From: Rhodococcus sp. KRD162
GTDB lineage: Bacteria > Actinomycetota > Actinomycetes > Mycobacteriales > Mycobacteriaceae
Reading direction: 5' to 3'
Assembly (NCBI RefSeq): GCF_017168335.1
Contig: NZ_JABFAU010000015.1
Coordinates: 221,837 to 285,836, forward strand
DNA: 64,000 nucleotides
A program made the position numbers and the translations under genes. Below are positions 43,410 through 52,777 of the stretch, piece by piece. The notes below the pieces were generated by a model that saw only the letters and a list, made by a program, of their open reading frames with translations, did not search any database and was not told the DNA's origin. Numbering within the stretch: position 1 is the first letter of the stretch; each line of letters starts with the position of its first letter.

Positions 43410-43413
43410 CGAT

Positions 43414-44913
43414 CTAGCCCGCGGAGGCGTGGGTGAGCGCGCCGGCACAGAACGTGGCCCGCACCTCCGTCTCGGCGAGATCATCCGCCGAGCGATGTTC
43501 AGGATGTTCGACGAGAACGACGATGTCTGCGACGTCTCCGACACGCAGCACCCCACGTCCACCACTCGCCGCCCGCAGCGAGGCATCGAGAGGAACGGCT
43601 TCCTCGAGATGCCACGGGGGTCGATCGTCGTCGGTACGGAACACCGCGGCTGCCACGGCAGCCAACGGTTCGGGCGGACTGACCGGCGCATCGGAGCCGA
43701 ACAGCAACGTTGCCCCGCTGCGATGCAGTGAGCCGTAGCCATAGGCGACCGAGCGTCGACCGGACCACAGATCCTCGGCGATATCGCGATCGGACATCGC
43801 GTGCTGGGGCTGCACCGAAGCTGTGACACCCAAGGCAGCGAATCGCGCGATGTCCTCGGGCAGAATCTGCTGCGCGTGTTCGATTCGACCGCCGCAGCCC
43901 GCGCGCTCGAACGCATCGAGCGCGACGCCGTTGGCTCGGTCGCCGATCGCGTGGATTGCCGCCGCAATGCCACCGCGCGAGGCCTTCGCGACAAGCTCGA
44001 ACAGACTCTCCCGGCTCTCGAGCAGCAGCCCGTACGCGTCCTCTCCCTCGACGCCCGGGTACCGGTCGTGGCAGCACGCCGTCCGAGTGTTGAGCGAGCC
44101 GTCGAGCATCACTTTCAGCGGACCACGCCGAATCAAGTCCGACAGTGCCGAGACGTCCCCGGTCCGATCCCCGCGCCCGAGTGCTTCGTCCAGCCACTGC
44201 GGCCACACCGTCGTGTCCACGCGGACCGCAGGAGAACCGGCCGACAGACGTCGATCCCACACACTCCGATTGTCGGCGAACTCGAAATCCACGACGCCGG
44301 TCACACCACGGACCGCCAGTGCCGCGGTGGCGTCGAGCACGGCCCGATCGAGCTCGGCCGGATCTTCCATGGCCTCGAGTGCCATCACGGCCTCGAGCCC
44401 GTCGACGTCGCGGAGCACGCCGGTGGGGTGATCGATGCCGAGGTCGGCCAGCAGCGCCGGGCTCAGCCACAGTGTGTGCAGGTCCATGCTCGTCATCGCC
44501 ACGCGAGCCCCGGGCAGCGCATTCTCGATCAGATCCTTGTGCGGCTCCTCGGGCCACTGCGCGTCACGGAAGCCGTTGGCGCGCACAACCGATTCGCCCG
44601 CTGTTCGCACGTAGGGGTAGACCAGCGCGACTGCATCGGCCGCCGACGACGCAGGTCCGACGTCGATTCTTCGACGCGCCGCCGCCCACTGCGTCAGATG
44701 AACGTGGCTGTCCACGAACCCTGGCAGAGCGACCCCGCCGCCACCGTCGAACACCTCCTCGCCGGTGGGTCCACGACCCCCGGAGGGAGTGATCGACACG
44801 ATGACCGAGCCTGCGAGTTCGATGTCGAACAGTGCGCCGGAACCATCCAATGCCACGTTGCCGATAATCACCCCTGGACTGTAGAACGTCGACGTCGAGC
44901 ACGCGCATGCCAT
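43414..44913 (-). CDS. Amidohydrolase family 3 (YtcJ-like) metal-dependent hydrolase
   Basis: A 499-aa cytoplasmic amidohydrolase of the YtcJ / N-substituted formamide deformylase type. Seen: DSHVHL near residue 69 (first metal ligands), AIHAIGDRA near 319, RIEHAQ shortly after, and FGSDAPVSPPEP near 416, the expected metal-binding order of the TIM-barrel fold. The substrate cannot be told from sequence; family members cleave N-acyl or formamide bonds. The ATG at 44913 is the longest start, but its AGAGG lies only about 1 nt upstream; a GTG at codon 15 is an alternative. Its start lies nine bp from the divergent thioesterase start. It ends at a strong palindrome and is not obviously part of the NRPS operon. 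Confidence 0.88.
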   Translation of the reverse strand: MACACSTSTFYSPGVIIGNVALDGSGALFDIELAGSVIVSITPSGGRGPTGEEVFDGGGGVALPGFVDSHVHLTQWAAARRRIDVGPASSAADAVALVYPYVRTAGESVVRANGFRDAQWPEEPHKDLIENALPGARVAMTSMDLHTLWLSPALLADLGIDHPTGVLRDVDGLEAVMALEAMEDPAELDRAVLDATAALAVRGVTGVVDFEFADNRSVWDRRLSAGSPAVRVDTTVWPQWLDEALGRGDRTGDVSALSDLIRRGPLKVMLDGSLNTRTACCHDRYPGVEGEDAYGLLLESRESLFELVAKASRGGIAAAIHAIGDRANGVALDAFERAGCGGRIEHAQQILPEDIARFAALGVTASVQPQHAMSDRDIAEDLWSGRRSVAYGYGSLHRSGATLLFGSDAPVSPPEPLAAVAAAVFRTDDDRPPWHLEEAVPLDASLRAASGGRGVLRVGDVADIVVLVEHPEHRSADDLAETEVRATFCAGALTHASAG

Positions 44914-44922
44914 CCTCTAGCA

Positions 44923-45378
44923 ATGAAAACAGAGCCTGTTGCGATGCAGACTGATCGGACCGATCCCGTCGGGTATCACGCGACCGTCACCGTGCGGTGG
45001 TCGGACATGGACGCGTTCGCACACATCAACCATGCCCGCATGGTCACCCTGCTCGAAGAGGCGCGCATCGAGTGGTTGCTCAGCGAGGGCGAGGCCAACG
45101 AATCGCTGATCAAGAGCGCGCTGATCGCGAATGTGACCATTGCGTACAAGAAGCCGCTTCGACACTCGGACGGCCCGCTCGACATCACACTGTGGTTCGA
45201 GAAGGTACGTGCGGTCGATTTCACCATCGGCTACGAGGTGCGGGCCGCGGGTGCTGCTCCCGATTCACCGCCCGCGGTCACGGCGACCACCCGGATGGCG
45301 ATGGTCGACGTCGGTGCCGAGACCCTGCGCCGGATCGCGCCGGAGGAGAAGGCCTATCTCGCGCGGTGGACTCGCTGA
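44923..45378 (+). CDS. Hotdog-fold acyl-CoA thioesterase (YbgC/4HBT-like)
   Basis: A 151-aa single-domain thioesterase that should hydrolyse acyl-CoA to free acid and CoA. The segment WSDMDAFAHINHARM followed by LLEEAR is the active-site loop and helix of the 4-hydroxybenzoyl-CoA thioesterase family, with the catalytic Asp in the DMDAF part. Length is normal for the family. The ATG at 44923 was chosen; an in-frame ATG at 44944 is possible and neither has a clear ribosome site. It is divergent from the amidohydrolase and convergent with acetoacetyl-CoA synthetase, overlapping the latter's 3' end by 25 bp. Natural substrate unknown. Confidence 0.87.
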   Translation: MKTEPVAMQTDRTDPVGYHATVTVRWSDMDAFAHINHARMVTLLEEARIEWLLSEGEANESLIKSALIANVTIAYKKPLRHSDGPLDITLWFEKVRAVDFTIGYEVRAAGAAPDSPPAVTATTRMAMVDVGAETLRRIAPEEKAYLARWTR

Positions 45379-47300
45379 TCCTCGGCCGCACGGTCGACGA
45401 ACCACCGCACGGCGGCGGGGTCGTCGACGGCACTGGTGTCGAGAGTCTCTGCCGCACCGGCACCTTGGAATATTCGCTTGAGCGGAACCTCGAGCTTCTT
45501 GCCGGTGCGGGTGTGCGGTATCGCAGGGGCGGCGATGATCTCGTCCGGGACGTGCCGCGCCGATGCCTGAGTTCTGATGGCGGCAACGATGCGTTCGCGT
45601 AACTCGTCGGTCACGCCGTCCGGGGCGACGACGAACAGTGGCATCCAGTAGCCGCCGTCGGGCAGTTCGATGCCGAGCACCAGAGCTTCGGTGACCTCGT
45701 CCAAGGCTTCGACGGCCTGATAGATATCGGCGCTCCCCATGCGAATCCCGTTGCGATTGAGCGTCGAATCGGACCGTCCGTGTACGACGACGCTGCCGCG
45801 ATCGGTCATCGTTATCCAGTCACCGTGCCTCCAGATCCCCGGGTAGGTGTCGAAGTAGGAGTCCCGGTACCGAACGCCGTCGGTGTCGTTCCAGAAATAC
45901 AAGGGCATCGAGGGCATGGGCTCGGTGACGACCAGTTCCCCGACCTCCTCGGTCACCGATCTTCCGGCTTCGTCGAATGCAGCGAGCGCCACACCGAGGA
46001 ACGGCACCGACAGCTCGCCCGCCCAGACCGGTGCCGTTCGCACTCCCCCCGCGAACGCCGACACCACATCGGTGCCGCCCGAGATGGAGAACACCGGCAC
46101 CCGCTCACCGATGTTCTCCGTCAACCAGATCGAGGATGCTGCCGGCATCGCGGAACCGGTGATACCCAGCGCTCGCAGGGCCGAAAGATCATGATCGGTA
46201 CCCGGGTGGGCGTCGGCCTTGATGCATGCCAGCACGTAACCGGGACTGGTGCCGAGATAGGTCACGCCGAGCCTTGCCGCGATCCCCCACAGTGCATCCT
46301 GCGTCGGGAACGCGGGATTTCCCTCGGCGCACACGATCGTGGCACCGGTGAGCAGCCCGGCGACCTGGAAGTTCCACATCATCCAGCTCGGACTGGTGTA
46401 CCAGAAGAACACATCCTCGGCACCCAGGTCGGACTGCAGCGCAATGGATTTGAGATGTTCGAGCACCACTCCGCCGTGACCGTGGACGATGCCCTTGGGC
46501 AGACCCGTGGTGCCGGAGGAGAACACGACCCACAGCGGGTGATCGAACGGAACCGCTACCGGCGACAGTGGTCGCGGTTCGGCCGTCACGTCCGACCAAC
46601 TCTGCGCGTGTTCCGAGTCCCCGCCGACGGTCACGACCAGCCGAACCGTCGGCAAGGCCTCCACCAGCGCGGCGACCTCACCGGTCTTGTCGCGGAATCG
46701 ACCTCCGTAGGTGTAGCCGGCGGCCGTGATCAGGGCAGCGGGTTCGAGTTGGCCCAATCGATCGATCGCCGCCGAAGCGGAATAGTCCTGCCCACACGCG
46801 GACCACACAGCACCCAGACTCGCTGTCGCGAGGAAGGCGATCACCGCCTCGGGAATGTTCGGCAGGTACCCGACGACGCGATCGCCGCGGCCGACCCCCG
46901 CCTCGGCGAGCGTCCCAGCCAACGCACCCGCCTGCTCGAGCATCTGCGTCCACGTCACCTCCCGAACAGATCCGTCCTCGCCGACCCCGAGGATGGCCGT
47001 TCGATCGGGCCGAGCGTGCCTGATCACCTGATCCACATAGTTCAGTTCGACGCCCGGAAACCAGCGGGCGCCCGGCATACCGCGTTCTGCGAGCACGACG
47101 CCCGGCTCGGTGGCCGAGCGGATCTCGAAGAAGTCCCACACCGCTCGCCAGAACGACTCGAGCTCGGTGATCGACCACCGCCACAACGCCGCGTAATCGG
47201 GCAGCGTCACCTCGTGACGTCGCTCGACGAACTGCGCGAACTCGGTGACCCTGGCCTCGGCGATATCGGCATCCGTCGGCGTCCACTGCGCACTGATCAT
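45354..47300 (-). CDS. aacS: Acetoacetyl-CoA synthetase (acetoacetate-CoA ligase)
   Basis: A 648-aa ANL-superfamily ligase that makes acetoacetyl-CoA from acetoacetate, ATP and CoA. Seen: N-terminal ACS-type cap (SFWRAVWDFFEI, ARWFPGVELNYVDQ), phosphate loop FSSGTTGLPKGIVHGHGG near residue 260, the acetoacetate-ligase-like FWYTSPSWMMWNF, ISGGTDVVSAF, GDW and RSDSTLNRNGIRMG, and C-terminal TGKKLEVPLKR with the catalytic lysine. Length fits AacS, which is longer than most FadD enzymes. It lies 31 bp after the acyl-CoA synthetase gene on the same strand, so the two are probably cotranscribed. Confidence 0.93.
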   Translation of the reverse strand: MISAQWTPTDADIAEARVTEFAQFVERRHEVTLPDYAALWRWSITELESFWRAVWDFFEIRSATEPGVVLAERGMPGARWFPGVELNYVDQVIRHARPDRTAILGVGEDGSVREVTWTQMLEQAGALAGTLAEAGVGRGDRVVGYLPNIPEAVIAFLATASLGAVWSACGQDYSASAAIDRLGQLEPAALITAAGYTYGGRFRDKTGEVAALVEALPTVRLVVTVGGDSEHAQSWSDVTAEPRPLSPVAVPFDHPLWVVFSSGTTGLPKGIVHGHGGVVLEHLKSIALQSDLGAEDVFFWYTSPSWMMWNFQVAGLLTGATIVCAEGNPAFPTQDALWGIAARLGVTYLGTSPGYVLACIKADAHPGTDHDLSALRALGITGSAMPAASSIWLTENIGERVPVFSISGGTDVVSAFAGGVRTAPVWAGELSVPFLGVALAAFDEAGRSVTEEVGELVVTEPMPSMPLYFWNDTDGVRYRDSYFDTYPGIWRHGDWITMTDRGSVVVHGRSDSTLNRNGIRMGSADIYQAVEALDEVTEALVLGIELPDGGYWMPLFVVAPDGVTDELRERIVAAIRTQASARHVPDEIIAAPAIPHTRTGKKLEVPLKRIFQGAGAAETLDTSAVDDPAAVRWFVDRAAEDQRVHRAR

Positions 47301-47331
47301 GGAAGCGAGTATGTCAGCCGAACCGCCGTTC

Positions 47332-48948
47332 TCAGATCAATCCGAGGGAGCGTTCACGCATCTCCACCTTGCGTACTTTTCCGGTGACCGTCATCGGGAA
47401 CTCGTCGACGACGTGGACGTACCGCGGGATCTTGAAATGCGCGAGCCTGCCACTACAGAACGCGCGCACGGCATCCGCATCGAGCGGTACGGCGCCCTCG
47501 CGCATCCTGATCCACACCATCAGCTCCTCGCCGTACTTCGGGTCGGGCACTCCGATCACTTGTGCGTCGAGGATGTCGGGGTGGGTGTAGAGGAACTCCT
47601 CCACTTCACGGGGATAGACGTTCTCGCCGCCCCGAATCACCATGTCCTTGATCCGTCCGGTGATCGCCACATAGCCCTGCTCGTCCATCACCCCGATGTC
47701 GCCGGTGTGCATCCACCCCTCGTCGTCGATGGCCTCCGCTGTCTTCTCCGGCTGCTCCCAGTAGCCCAGCATCACCGAGTAGCCACGAGTACAGAGCTCC
47801 CCCGCTTCTCCGCGAGGCACGGTGCCGCCCTGGACCGGATCGACGATCTTGACCTCGAGGTGTGGGCCGACGCGTCCGACGGTGGATACACGCTGCTCGA
47901 CGGAATCGTCACTTCGAGTCTGCAGTGACACCGGCGAGGTCTCGGTCATGCCGTAACAGATCGACACCTCCGTCATCCCCATGCGATCGATCACCTGTTT
48001 CATCACCTCGGTGGGGCATGGCGATCCGGCCATGATTCCGGTGCGCAGGCTGCCGAGGTCGAACTCGCGGAAGTTCTCCAACGCCAGTTCGGCGATGAAC
48101 ATCGTCGGAACCCCGTACAGCGACGTGCACTTCTCCGACGCCACCGCCGTCAGCGTCGCAACCGGATCGAACGCCGGGCCGGGAACGACCATCGCCGCGC
48201 CGTGCGAGGTGCACGCGAGATTGCCCATCACCATCCCGAAGCAGTGGTAGAACGGCACCGGGATGCACACTCGATCCTCGGCGGTGTAATGGCAGAGCTC
48301 GCCGACGAAGTAGCCGTTGTTGAGAATATTCCGATGGCTCAGCGTCGCACCCTTCGGAAAACCCGTTGTCCCCGAGGTGTATTGGATGTTGATGGCATCG
48401 TCGGCACCCAGCCGCTCCGATACGTCGCTGATCATCCGCGGAGTGTCCGCCAACGCCCGATGCCCACGATCGGTCATCGCCTCCCACTGGATGCTCCCGA
48501 TGAACACCACTTCACGCAGTGACGGCACCTCCGGCCTGGCCTCGTCGATCATCGCCCGGTAGTCCGAACCCTTGAAATCCGTGGCCGCCAACAGCACCGA
48601 AACCCCCGCCTGCTTCAGCACGAACTTCAACTCGTGTGAACGGTAGGCAGGATTGATGTTGACCAGCACCGCCCCGATCTTCGCCGTCGCGTATTGCGCG
48701 AGAACCCATTCGGGGCAGTTCGGTGCCCATATTCCGACCCGGTCCCCCACCGCGGTGCCCGCCACCAGCAGACCTGCAGCCAACAGATCGACATCGGCGA
48801 CGAATTCCGAATAGGTCCACCGCCGCCCGGAAGGAACGTCGATCAGCGCGTCACGATCGGAGTATGTCGCGGCGGTTCGATCCAGGTTCGTTCCGATCGT
48901 GTCGTCCAGAACCGCGGTCTCCGATGCACCGGAGGAAAAACTGTCCAT
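47332..48948 (-). CDS. AMP-binding acyl-CoA synthetase (FadD35-like)
   Basis: A 538-aa fatty-acid/medium-chain acyl-CoA ligase. Motifs: [70 protein letters not shown] and a C-terminal TGKVRK catalytic lysine. The set is typical of medium- and long-chain acyl-CoA synthetases. The frame extends to a GTG at 49008 that overlaps the eutC stop (GTGA), but the extra 20 residues look non-coding in character, so the ATG at 48948 is preferred. It follows eutC by 56 bp, which contain the small palindrome listed separately. Substrate unknown. Confidence 0.88.
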   Translation of the reverse strand: MDSFSSGASETAVLDDTIGTNLDRTAATYSDRDALIDVPSGRRWTYSEFVADVDLLAAGLLVAGTAVGDRVGIWAPNCPEWVLAQYATAKIGAVLVNINPAYRSHELKFVLKQAGVSVLLAATDFKGSDYRAMIDEARPEVPSLREVVFIGSIQWEAMTDRGHRALADTPRMISDVSERLGADDAINIQYTSGTTGFPKGATLSHRNILNNGYFVGELCHYTAEDRVCIPVPFYHCFGMVMGNLACTSHGAAMVVPGPAFDPVATLTAVASEKCTSLYGVPTMFIAELALENFREFDLGSLRTGIMAGSPCPTEVMKQVIDRMGMTEVSICYGMTETSPVSLQTRSDDSVEQRVSTVGRVGPHLEVKIVDPVQGGTVPRGEAGELCTRGYSVMLGYWEQPEKTAEAIDDEGWMHTGDIGVMDEQGYVAITGRIKDMVIRGGENVYPREVEEFLYTHPDILDAQVIGVPDPKYGEELMVWIRMREGAVPLDADAVRAFCSGRLAHFKIPRYVHVVDEFPMTVTGKVRKVEMRERSLGLI

Positions 48949-48960
48949 AGCCCCACGGTA

Positions 48961-48974
48961 GTGACGCCCGTCAC
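48961..48974. promoter_or_regulatory. Small palindrome upstream of the acyl-CoA synthetase
   Basis: GTGACGCCCGTCAC pairs six bases on each side of a two-base centre, 13 nt before the preferred ATG. It could be an operator for a TetR-type repressor. A weak GC-only hairpin (CCCCC/GGGGG, 48984-48998) lies just beyond it, towards eutC. Both may be chance in GC-rich DNA. Confidence 0.3.
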
Positions 48975-49004
48975 GCGCGACCACCCCCGAATAGGGGGAA
49001 ACCC

Positions 49005-49781
49005 TCACTCCAAAGTGAGCGCCTCGGAGCCCTCGAGTGCATCGGCCCGAGAGGTGTCTTTCAGCGCGACTCCCGACCGCCCCAACTTCCGGGCCCCCGC
49101 CAACAGACCTGCCACTGTTCGCGCCGACTGGGCATAGCCCTGCCCCTCGGGCGGATGGATGTTCGAGATGCAGTTTCGATCCGCGTCCGTGCGTCCGGGC
49201 TCGGGCAGATGCGTCAGGTAGATACCGAGACTGTCGGCGACCGACAATCCCGGCCGCTCCCCGATCAGCACCAGAACCGTGCGCACCCCCATCGCCGACG
49301 CGATGTGATCGCCGAGCGCCACGCGCGCCTGCGTCGCGATCACCGGTGCCGCAATCGAATACCGATCGGCCAGTTCCGCTTTCAATGCCTCCAACATCGG
49401 CACACCGTGATCGTCGAGAGCGCGCGGAGACAGCCCGTCACCGAGCACGATGCCGATCTCGTCGTCCGACGACGCGATCTCGCTCAGATCCTTCGGCTGC
49501 CGACCCAGATCGGGCCGGCGCAGATACTCCGCACGGCTGGTCGCCAGTGACGTCACCACCGACGGCACACCGAGCCCCACCTGCTCCACCCGGCCCGTGA
49601 ACTTCTCGACATCCAGCGGCATGTGCACAGCGTCCCGTGCAGCCGCGTGCGCCGCACGAAACTCCAGTACTCGGGTCGTCGGCAAGGAATCACCGATGCG
49701 TCCCAACCCGATCCGCGCTTGCGTGACAGCGCGCAACTCATCCCAGAACTGTAGGTCCGGTCGCTCCGCAGGTTCGGTCAT
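49005..49781 (-). CDS. eutC: Ethanolamine ammonia-lyase small subunit
   Basis: A 258-aa light chain of the adenosylcobalamin-dependent enzyme that converts ethanolamine to acetaldehyde and ammonia. Recognised by [22 protein letters not shown] near the N-terminus, the DGLS motif, [18 protein letters not shown] and [13 protein letters not shown]. It starts at ATG 49781, overlapping the eutB stop in ATGA, which implies translational coupling and subunit stoichiometry. It is somewhat shorter than the enterobacterial protein, mainly at the N-terminus, as is usual outside microcompartment-bearing species where the targeting extension is absent (inference from length). Confidence 0.95.
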   Translation of the reverse strand: MTEPAERPDLQFWDELRAVTQARIGLGRIGDSLPTTRVLEFRAAHAAARDAVHMPLDVEKFTGRVEQVGLGVPSVVTSLATSRAEYLRRPDLGRQPKDLSEIASSDDEIGIVLGDGLSPRALDDHGVPMLEALKAELADRYSIAAPVIATQARVALGDHIASAMGVRTVLVLIGERPGLSVADSLGIYLTHLPEPGRTDADRNCISNIHPPEGQGYAQSARTVAGLLAGARKLGRSGVALKDTSRADALEGSEALTLE

Positions 49782-51190
49782 CGCGCACTCATCAAGGCTC
49801 GCAACGGTGATCCGGCGGCGTCGACGTCCAGAACCCTGCCGTCTGCGCCCATCATTCCCAGCCGAGAGAGCCAGGATTCGAACTCGGGTGCAGGACGCAG
49901 GCCCAGTACCTGCCGAACGTAGAGCACATCGTGGAAGCTCAGGGATTGATACCCGAGCATGACGTCGTCGGCACCAGGGACAGCGATGACGAAGGAGACC
50001 CCGGCGGCTCCGAGCAGCGTCAGCAATGTATCCATGTCGTCCTGGTCGGCCTCGGCATGGTTGGTGTAGCAAACGTCCACTCCCATCGGCAGACCGAGGA
50101 GTTTGCCGCAGAAGTGATCCTCTAGACCCGCCCGGACGATCTGCTTTCCGTCGTAGAGGTACTCCGGCCCGATGAACCCGACGACGGTGTTGATCAACAG
50201 CGGCTCGAGATCGCGAGCCACCGCGTATGCGCGCGCCTCGAGGGTCTGTTGATCGACCGGGCGGCCGCCGGTGCCGAGATGCGCGTCCGCGGACAGGGCC
50301 GAACCCTGACCGGTTTCGAGATACATGACGTTGTTCCCGACGGTTCCGCGGTGCAGGGATCGCCCGGCCTCGTTGGCCTGCCGAAGCAACGGAATGCTCA
50401 CTCCGAAGCTCGAATTGGCCCGTTCGGTGCCCGCGATGGACTGGAACACCAGATCGACCGGAACGCCCTTGTCGATCAATTCCATCGTGGTCGTGACGTG
50501 CGAGAGTACGCAGGACTGCGTGGGAATCTCGAAGCGTTGCCGAATCTCGTCGAGCAGATGCAGCAGATCGGCCGTGGCCTGCGGCGAGTCCGTCGCCGGG
50601 TTGATCCCGATGACCGCGTCGCCGGATCCGAGCAGCAGGCCGTCGAGCGTCGCCGCAGCGATACCGCGGGGGTCGTCGGTCGGATGGTTCGGTTGCAGCC
50701 GGGTGGTGAGGGTCCCGGGAAGACCGATCGTCGTCCGGAACGCCGATGTCACCTGTGCGGCCCGGGAGACCGCGATCAGATCCTGATTGCGCATGATCTT
50801 GCTGACCGCCGCCACCATCTCCGGAGTCAGCCCGGCCGCGACCGAACGTAGCGTCGCTGCAGCATCCGGACCTGCGGTGACCTGCAGCAGCCAATCTCGC
50901 AGGCCTCCTACCGTCAGGTGCGAGAGCGCCCCGAACGCGATGCGGTCGTGCGAGTCGATGATCAGCCGTGTGACCTCGTCGCTCTCGTACGGAACGAGCA
51001 GGTCGTGCAGGAAGACATCCAGCGACACCTCGGACAGTGCCCACTGGGCTGCCGCGCGCTCGGCATCCGATTCGGCTGCGCAGCCGGCCAATTCGTCACC
51101 CGATCGAAGCGGGGTCGCCTTGGCCATCAGGTCGATCAGACCATCGAACGTGTAGGTGGTGCCCGACACCTGCTGGGTGTATGTGGTCAT
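49778..51190 (-). CDS. eutB: Ethanolamine ammonia-lyase large subunit
   Basis: A 470-aa heavy chain with the TIM-barrel active site and cobalamin-facing surface. Diagnostic stretches are LQPNHPTDDPRGIAAATLDG, GDAVIGINPATDS, PTQSCVLSHVTTT, NVMYLETGQGSALSA, GFIGPEYLYDG and GLPMGVDVCYTNHAEAD. The start at ATG 51190 overlaps the permease stop (ATGA), and its stop overlaps eutC, so transporter and both subunits form a tightly coupled operon. No eutA reactivase, adenosyltransferase or shell protein gene is nearby, so cofactor supply and repair must come from elsewhere. Confidence 0.96.
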   Translation of the reverse strand: MTTYTQQVSGTTYTFDGLIDLMAKATPLRSGDELAGCAAESDAERAAAQWALSEVSLDVFLHDLLVPYESDEVTRLIIDSHDRIAFGALSHLTVGGLRDWLLQVTAGPDAAATLRSVAAGLTPEMVAAVSKIMRNQDLIAVSRAAQVTSAFRTTIGLPGTLTTRLQPNHPTDDPRGIAAATLDGLLLGSGDAVIGINPATDSPQATADLLHLLDEIRQRFEIPTQSCVLSHVTTTMELIDKGVPVDLVFQSIAGTERANSSFGVSIPLLRQANEAGRSLHRGTVGNNVMYLETGQGSALSADAHLGTGGRPVDQQTLEARAYAVARDLEPLLINTVVGFIGPEYLYDGKQIVRAGLEDHFCGKLLGLPMGVDVCYTNHAEADQDDMDTLLTLLGAAGVSFVIAVPGADDVMLGYQSLSFHDVLYVRQVLGLRPAPEFESWLSRLGMMGADGRVLDVDAAGSPLRALMSAR

Positions 51191-52641
51191 TCCAGTTCGG
51201 CCTCGGCCTCGGCCAGTGCGGCGAACTCTTCGTCCGGTGAATTCGCGACGAGGTGATGCCTGCTGTAGACCCCGAAATAGACCATGAAGGCCAGGAACAC
51301 ACCCAGGCACCACAGTGCCGCAGTGGAATCGACGACGAAGGTGGCGACGACGGCGAGCGCGGCGATGACCAACGCGAATCCGGTGGTCAGGACGCCGCCG
51401 GGAGTGCGGTACGGGCGCTCCATGTTCGGCTCGCGGCGACGAAGCACGATGTGGCTGACCATCATCAGAACGTAACTCAGGGCGGCACCGAACACGGCCA
51501 TGTTGAGCAACATTCCGCCCTGGCCGGTCAGGGACAGCAGAAAGCCGATGACGCCGGGCACGATCAGCGCGAGCGTCGGAGCCTTGCGAGAATTGGTGAT
51601 GGACAGGGTCTTCGGCAGGTATCCGGCACGGGAGAGTGCAAAGAGTTGACGCGAGTACGCGTACATGATCGAGAAGAAGGAGGCGACCAAACCGGCCAGG
51701 CCGATGTAGTTGACGATCTTGCTCGCCGTTCCGTCACCGAGGGCCTCCACCAACGGGTTTCCCGATTCCTTGACGGCGTCTGCGCCGCCCGCGCCGGTGA
51801 CCAGGAACAGCACGAGGGCCCCGGTCACCAGGAGTACGCCCATGGCGGCGATGATGCCGCGCGGGACGTTCTTGGTCGGATCCTTGGCCTCCTCCGCGGC
51901 CAGCGGCACTCCCTCGATCGCCAGGAAGAACCAGATGGCGAACGGGACTGCGGCCCAGATGCCGAGGTACCCGAACGGCAGGAATCCCGAGGCACCGGCG
52001 GCATCGGTCGGCGCGATGTCGGTCAGGTTGCTCGCGTCGAACTGGCCGATGGCGGCGATGGCGAACACGACGAGGCCGACCAGGGCGATGCCGGTGATGA
52101 CGAACATGATCTTGAGGGCTTCGCCTGCGCCGGAAAGATGGATTCCGATGAACACTGCGTACACCGCCAGGTACACCCACCAGCCGTCGGTGATGCCGAA
52201 CAGACCGAGCGATTCGACATACGCTCCGATGAAGGTCGCGATGGCCGCAGGCGCGATGGCGTACTCGATGAGAATGGCGGTGCCGGTGGCAAATCCACCC
52301 CACGGCCCGAGAGCTCGGCGGGCGAAGGTGTATCCGCCGCCGGCTGCGGGCAGCGCCGAGGACATCTCGGCCATGCCGAGGACCATGGCCAGATACATGC
52401 CCGCGATGATGATCGCTGCGATGAGCAGACCACCGAAGCCGCCCTCGGCCAGACCGAGATTCCAGCCGGAGTAGTCGCCGGAGATGACGTAGCTGACTCC
52501 GAGGCCTGCAAGCAGGACCCAGCCCGCCGTCCCCTTCTTCAGCGTTCGCTTGGCCAGATAGTCACCGCCCTCGACATGTGACTGAACGCTCTCCCGGGAG
52601 CCGGATTTCGGATGAGACGACTGGGGGTCCACTACAGACAT
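51187..52641 (-). CDS. eat: Ethanolamine permease (APC family)
   Basis: A 484-aa membrane protein with about 12 hydrophobic segments. The first begins WVLLAGLGVSYVISGDYSGWN, the opening of ethanolamine permeases of the amino acid-polyamine-organocation family; GGGYTFARRALGPWGGFATG and FFLAIEGVPLAAEEAKDP are also family-like. The start at ATG 52641 was chosen because AGAGG lies about seven nt upstream; the frame extends to 52701 without support. Overlap with eutB by ATGA indicates that uptake and cleavage are coexpressed. Confidence 0.93.
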   Translation of the reverse strand: MSVVDPQSSHPKSGSRESVQSHVEGGDYLAKRTLKKGTAGWVLLAGLGVSYVISGDYSGWNLGLAEGGFGGLLIAAIIIAGMYLAMVLGMAEMSSALPAAGGGYTFARRALGPWGGFATGTAILIEYAIAPAAIATFIGAYVESLGLFGITDGWWVYLAVYAVFIGIHLSGAGEALKIMFVITGIALVGLVVFAIAAIGQFDASNLTDIAPTDAAGASGFLPFGYLGIWAAVPFAIWFFLAIEGVPLAAEEAKDPTKNVPRGIIAAMGVLLVTGALVLFLVTGAGGADAVKESGNPLVEALGDGTASKIVNYIGLAGLVASFFSIMYAYSRQLFALSRAGYLPKTLSITNSRKAPTLALIVPGVIGFLLSLTGQGGMLLNMAVFGAALSYVLMMVSHIVLRRREPNMERPYRTPGGVLTTGFALVIAALAVVATFVVDSTAALWCLGVFLAFMVYFGVYSRHHLVANSPDEEFAALAEAEAELE

Positions 52642-52739
52642 TGCAAGCCTCTCGTAGTCATTGCGCTCGGGGCGACGGTCACGCCCGAGGGGGAGATTCA
52701 CAACACGGGTGGCGCGCGAATCGATCCAAAATAGGCCCG

Positions 52740-52758
52740 TGATGTAAGCGCTGCATCA
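52740..52758. promoter_or_regulatory. Inverted repeat in the promoter region of the ethanolamine operon
   Basis: TGATG and CATCA arms are separated by nine bases in the 136-bp gap before the permease. On the permease strand a TATTTT (about 52726-52731) lies just downstream and could be part of a -10 element. A regulator site is plausible; the regulator is not known. No cobalamin-riboswitch-like structure was recognised here. Confidence 0.35.
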
Positions 52759-52777
52759 TCGCCGAATGACGAGCGAA

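Larger units (their letters stand above)
42898..43413. other. 516-bp intergenic region upstream of NRPS1
   Basis: This gap separates NRPS1 from the amidohydrolase stop, both on the minus strand. The part at 42980-43080 is clearly more A+T-rich than its surroundings (for example TCTATTTTCTC and ACATATCCCTATT on the plus strand) and is where an NRPS promoter should sit, though no convincing -35/-10 pair was found. The end nearest the amidohydrolase holds the long hairpin listed separately. No gene is supported. Confidence 0.5.

Noticed and set aside
43307..43417. 36-codon plus-strand frame ending AYLWVRKRRTTI
   Set aside because: It is a translation through the long palindrome and runs into the amidohydrolase stop; best explained by the repeat itself.
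47332..48948. Acyl-CoA synthetase as the fatty-acid loader for NRPS1
   Set aside because: It makes CoA esters, follows eutC on the eut strand, and is separated from the NRPS genes by three other genes including one on the opposite strand. No positive evidence links it to the assembly line.
48949..49008. 20-residue N-terminal extension of the acyl-CoA synthetase from GTG 49008
   Set aside because: The GTGA overlap with eutC is tempting, but the added residues do not resemble FadD N-termini and cover two small palindromes.
52642..52777. Cobalamin riboswitch upstream of the ethanolamine operon
   Set aside because: Only 136 bp are available, and no B12-box-like sequence or suitable multi-stem fold was recognised.
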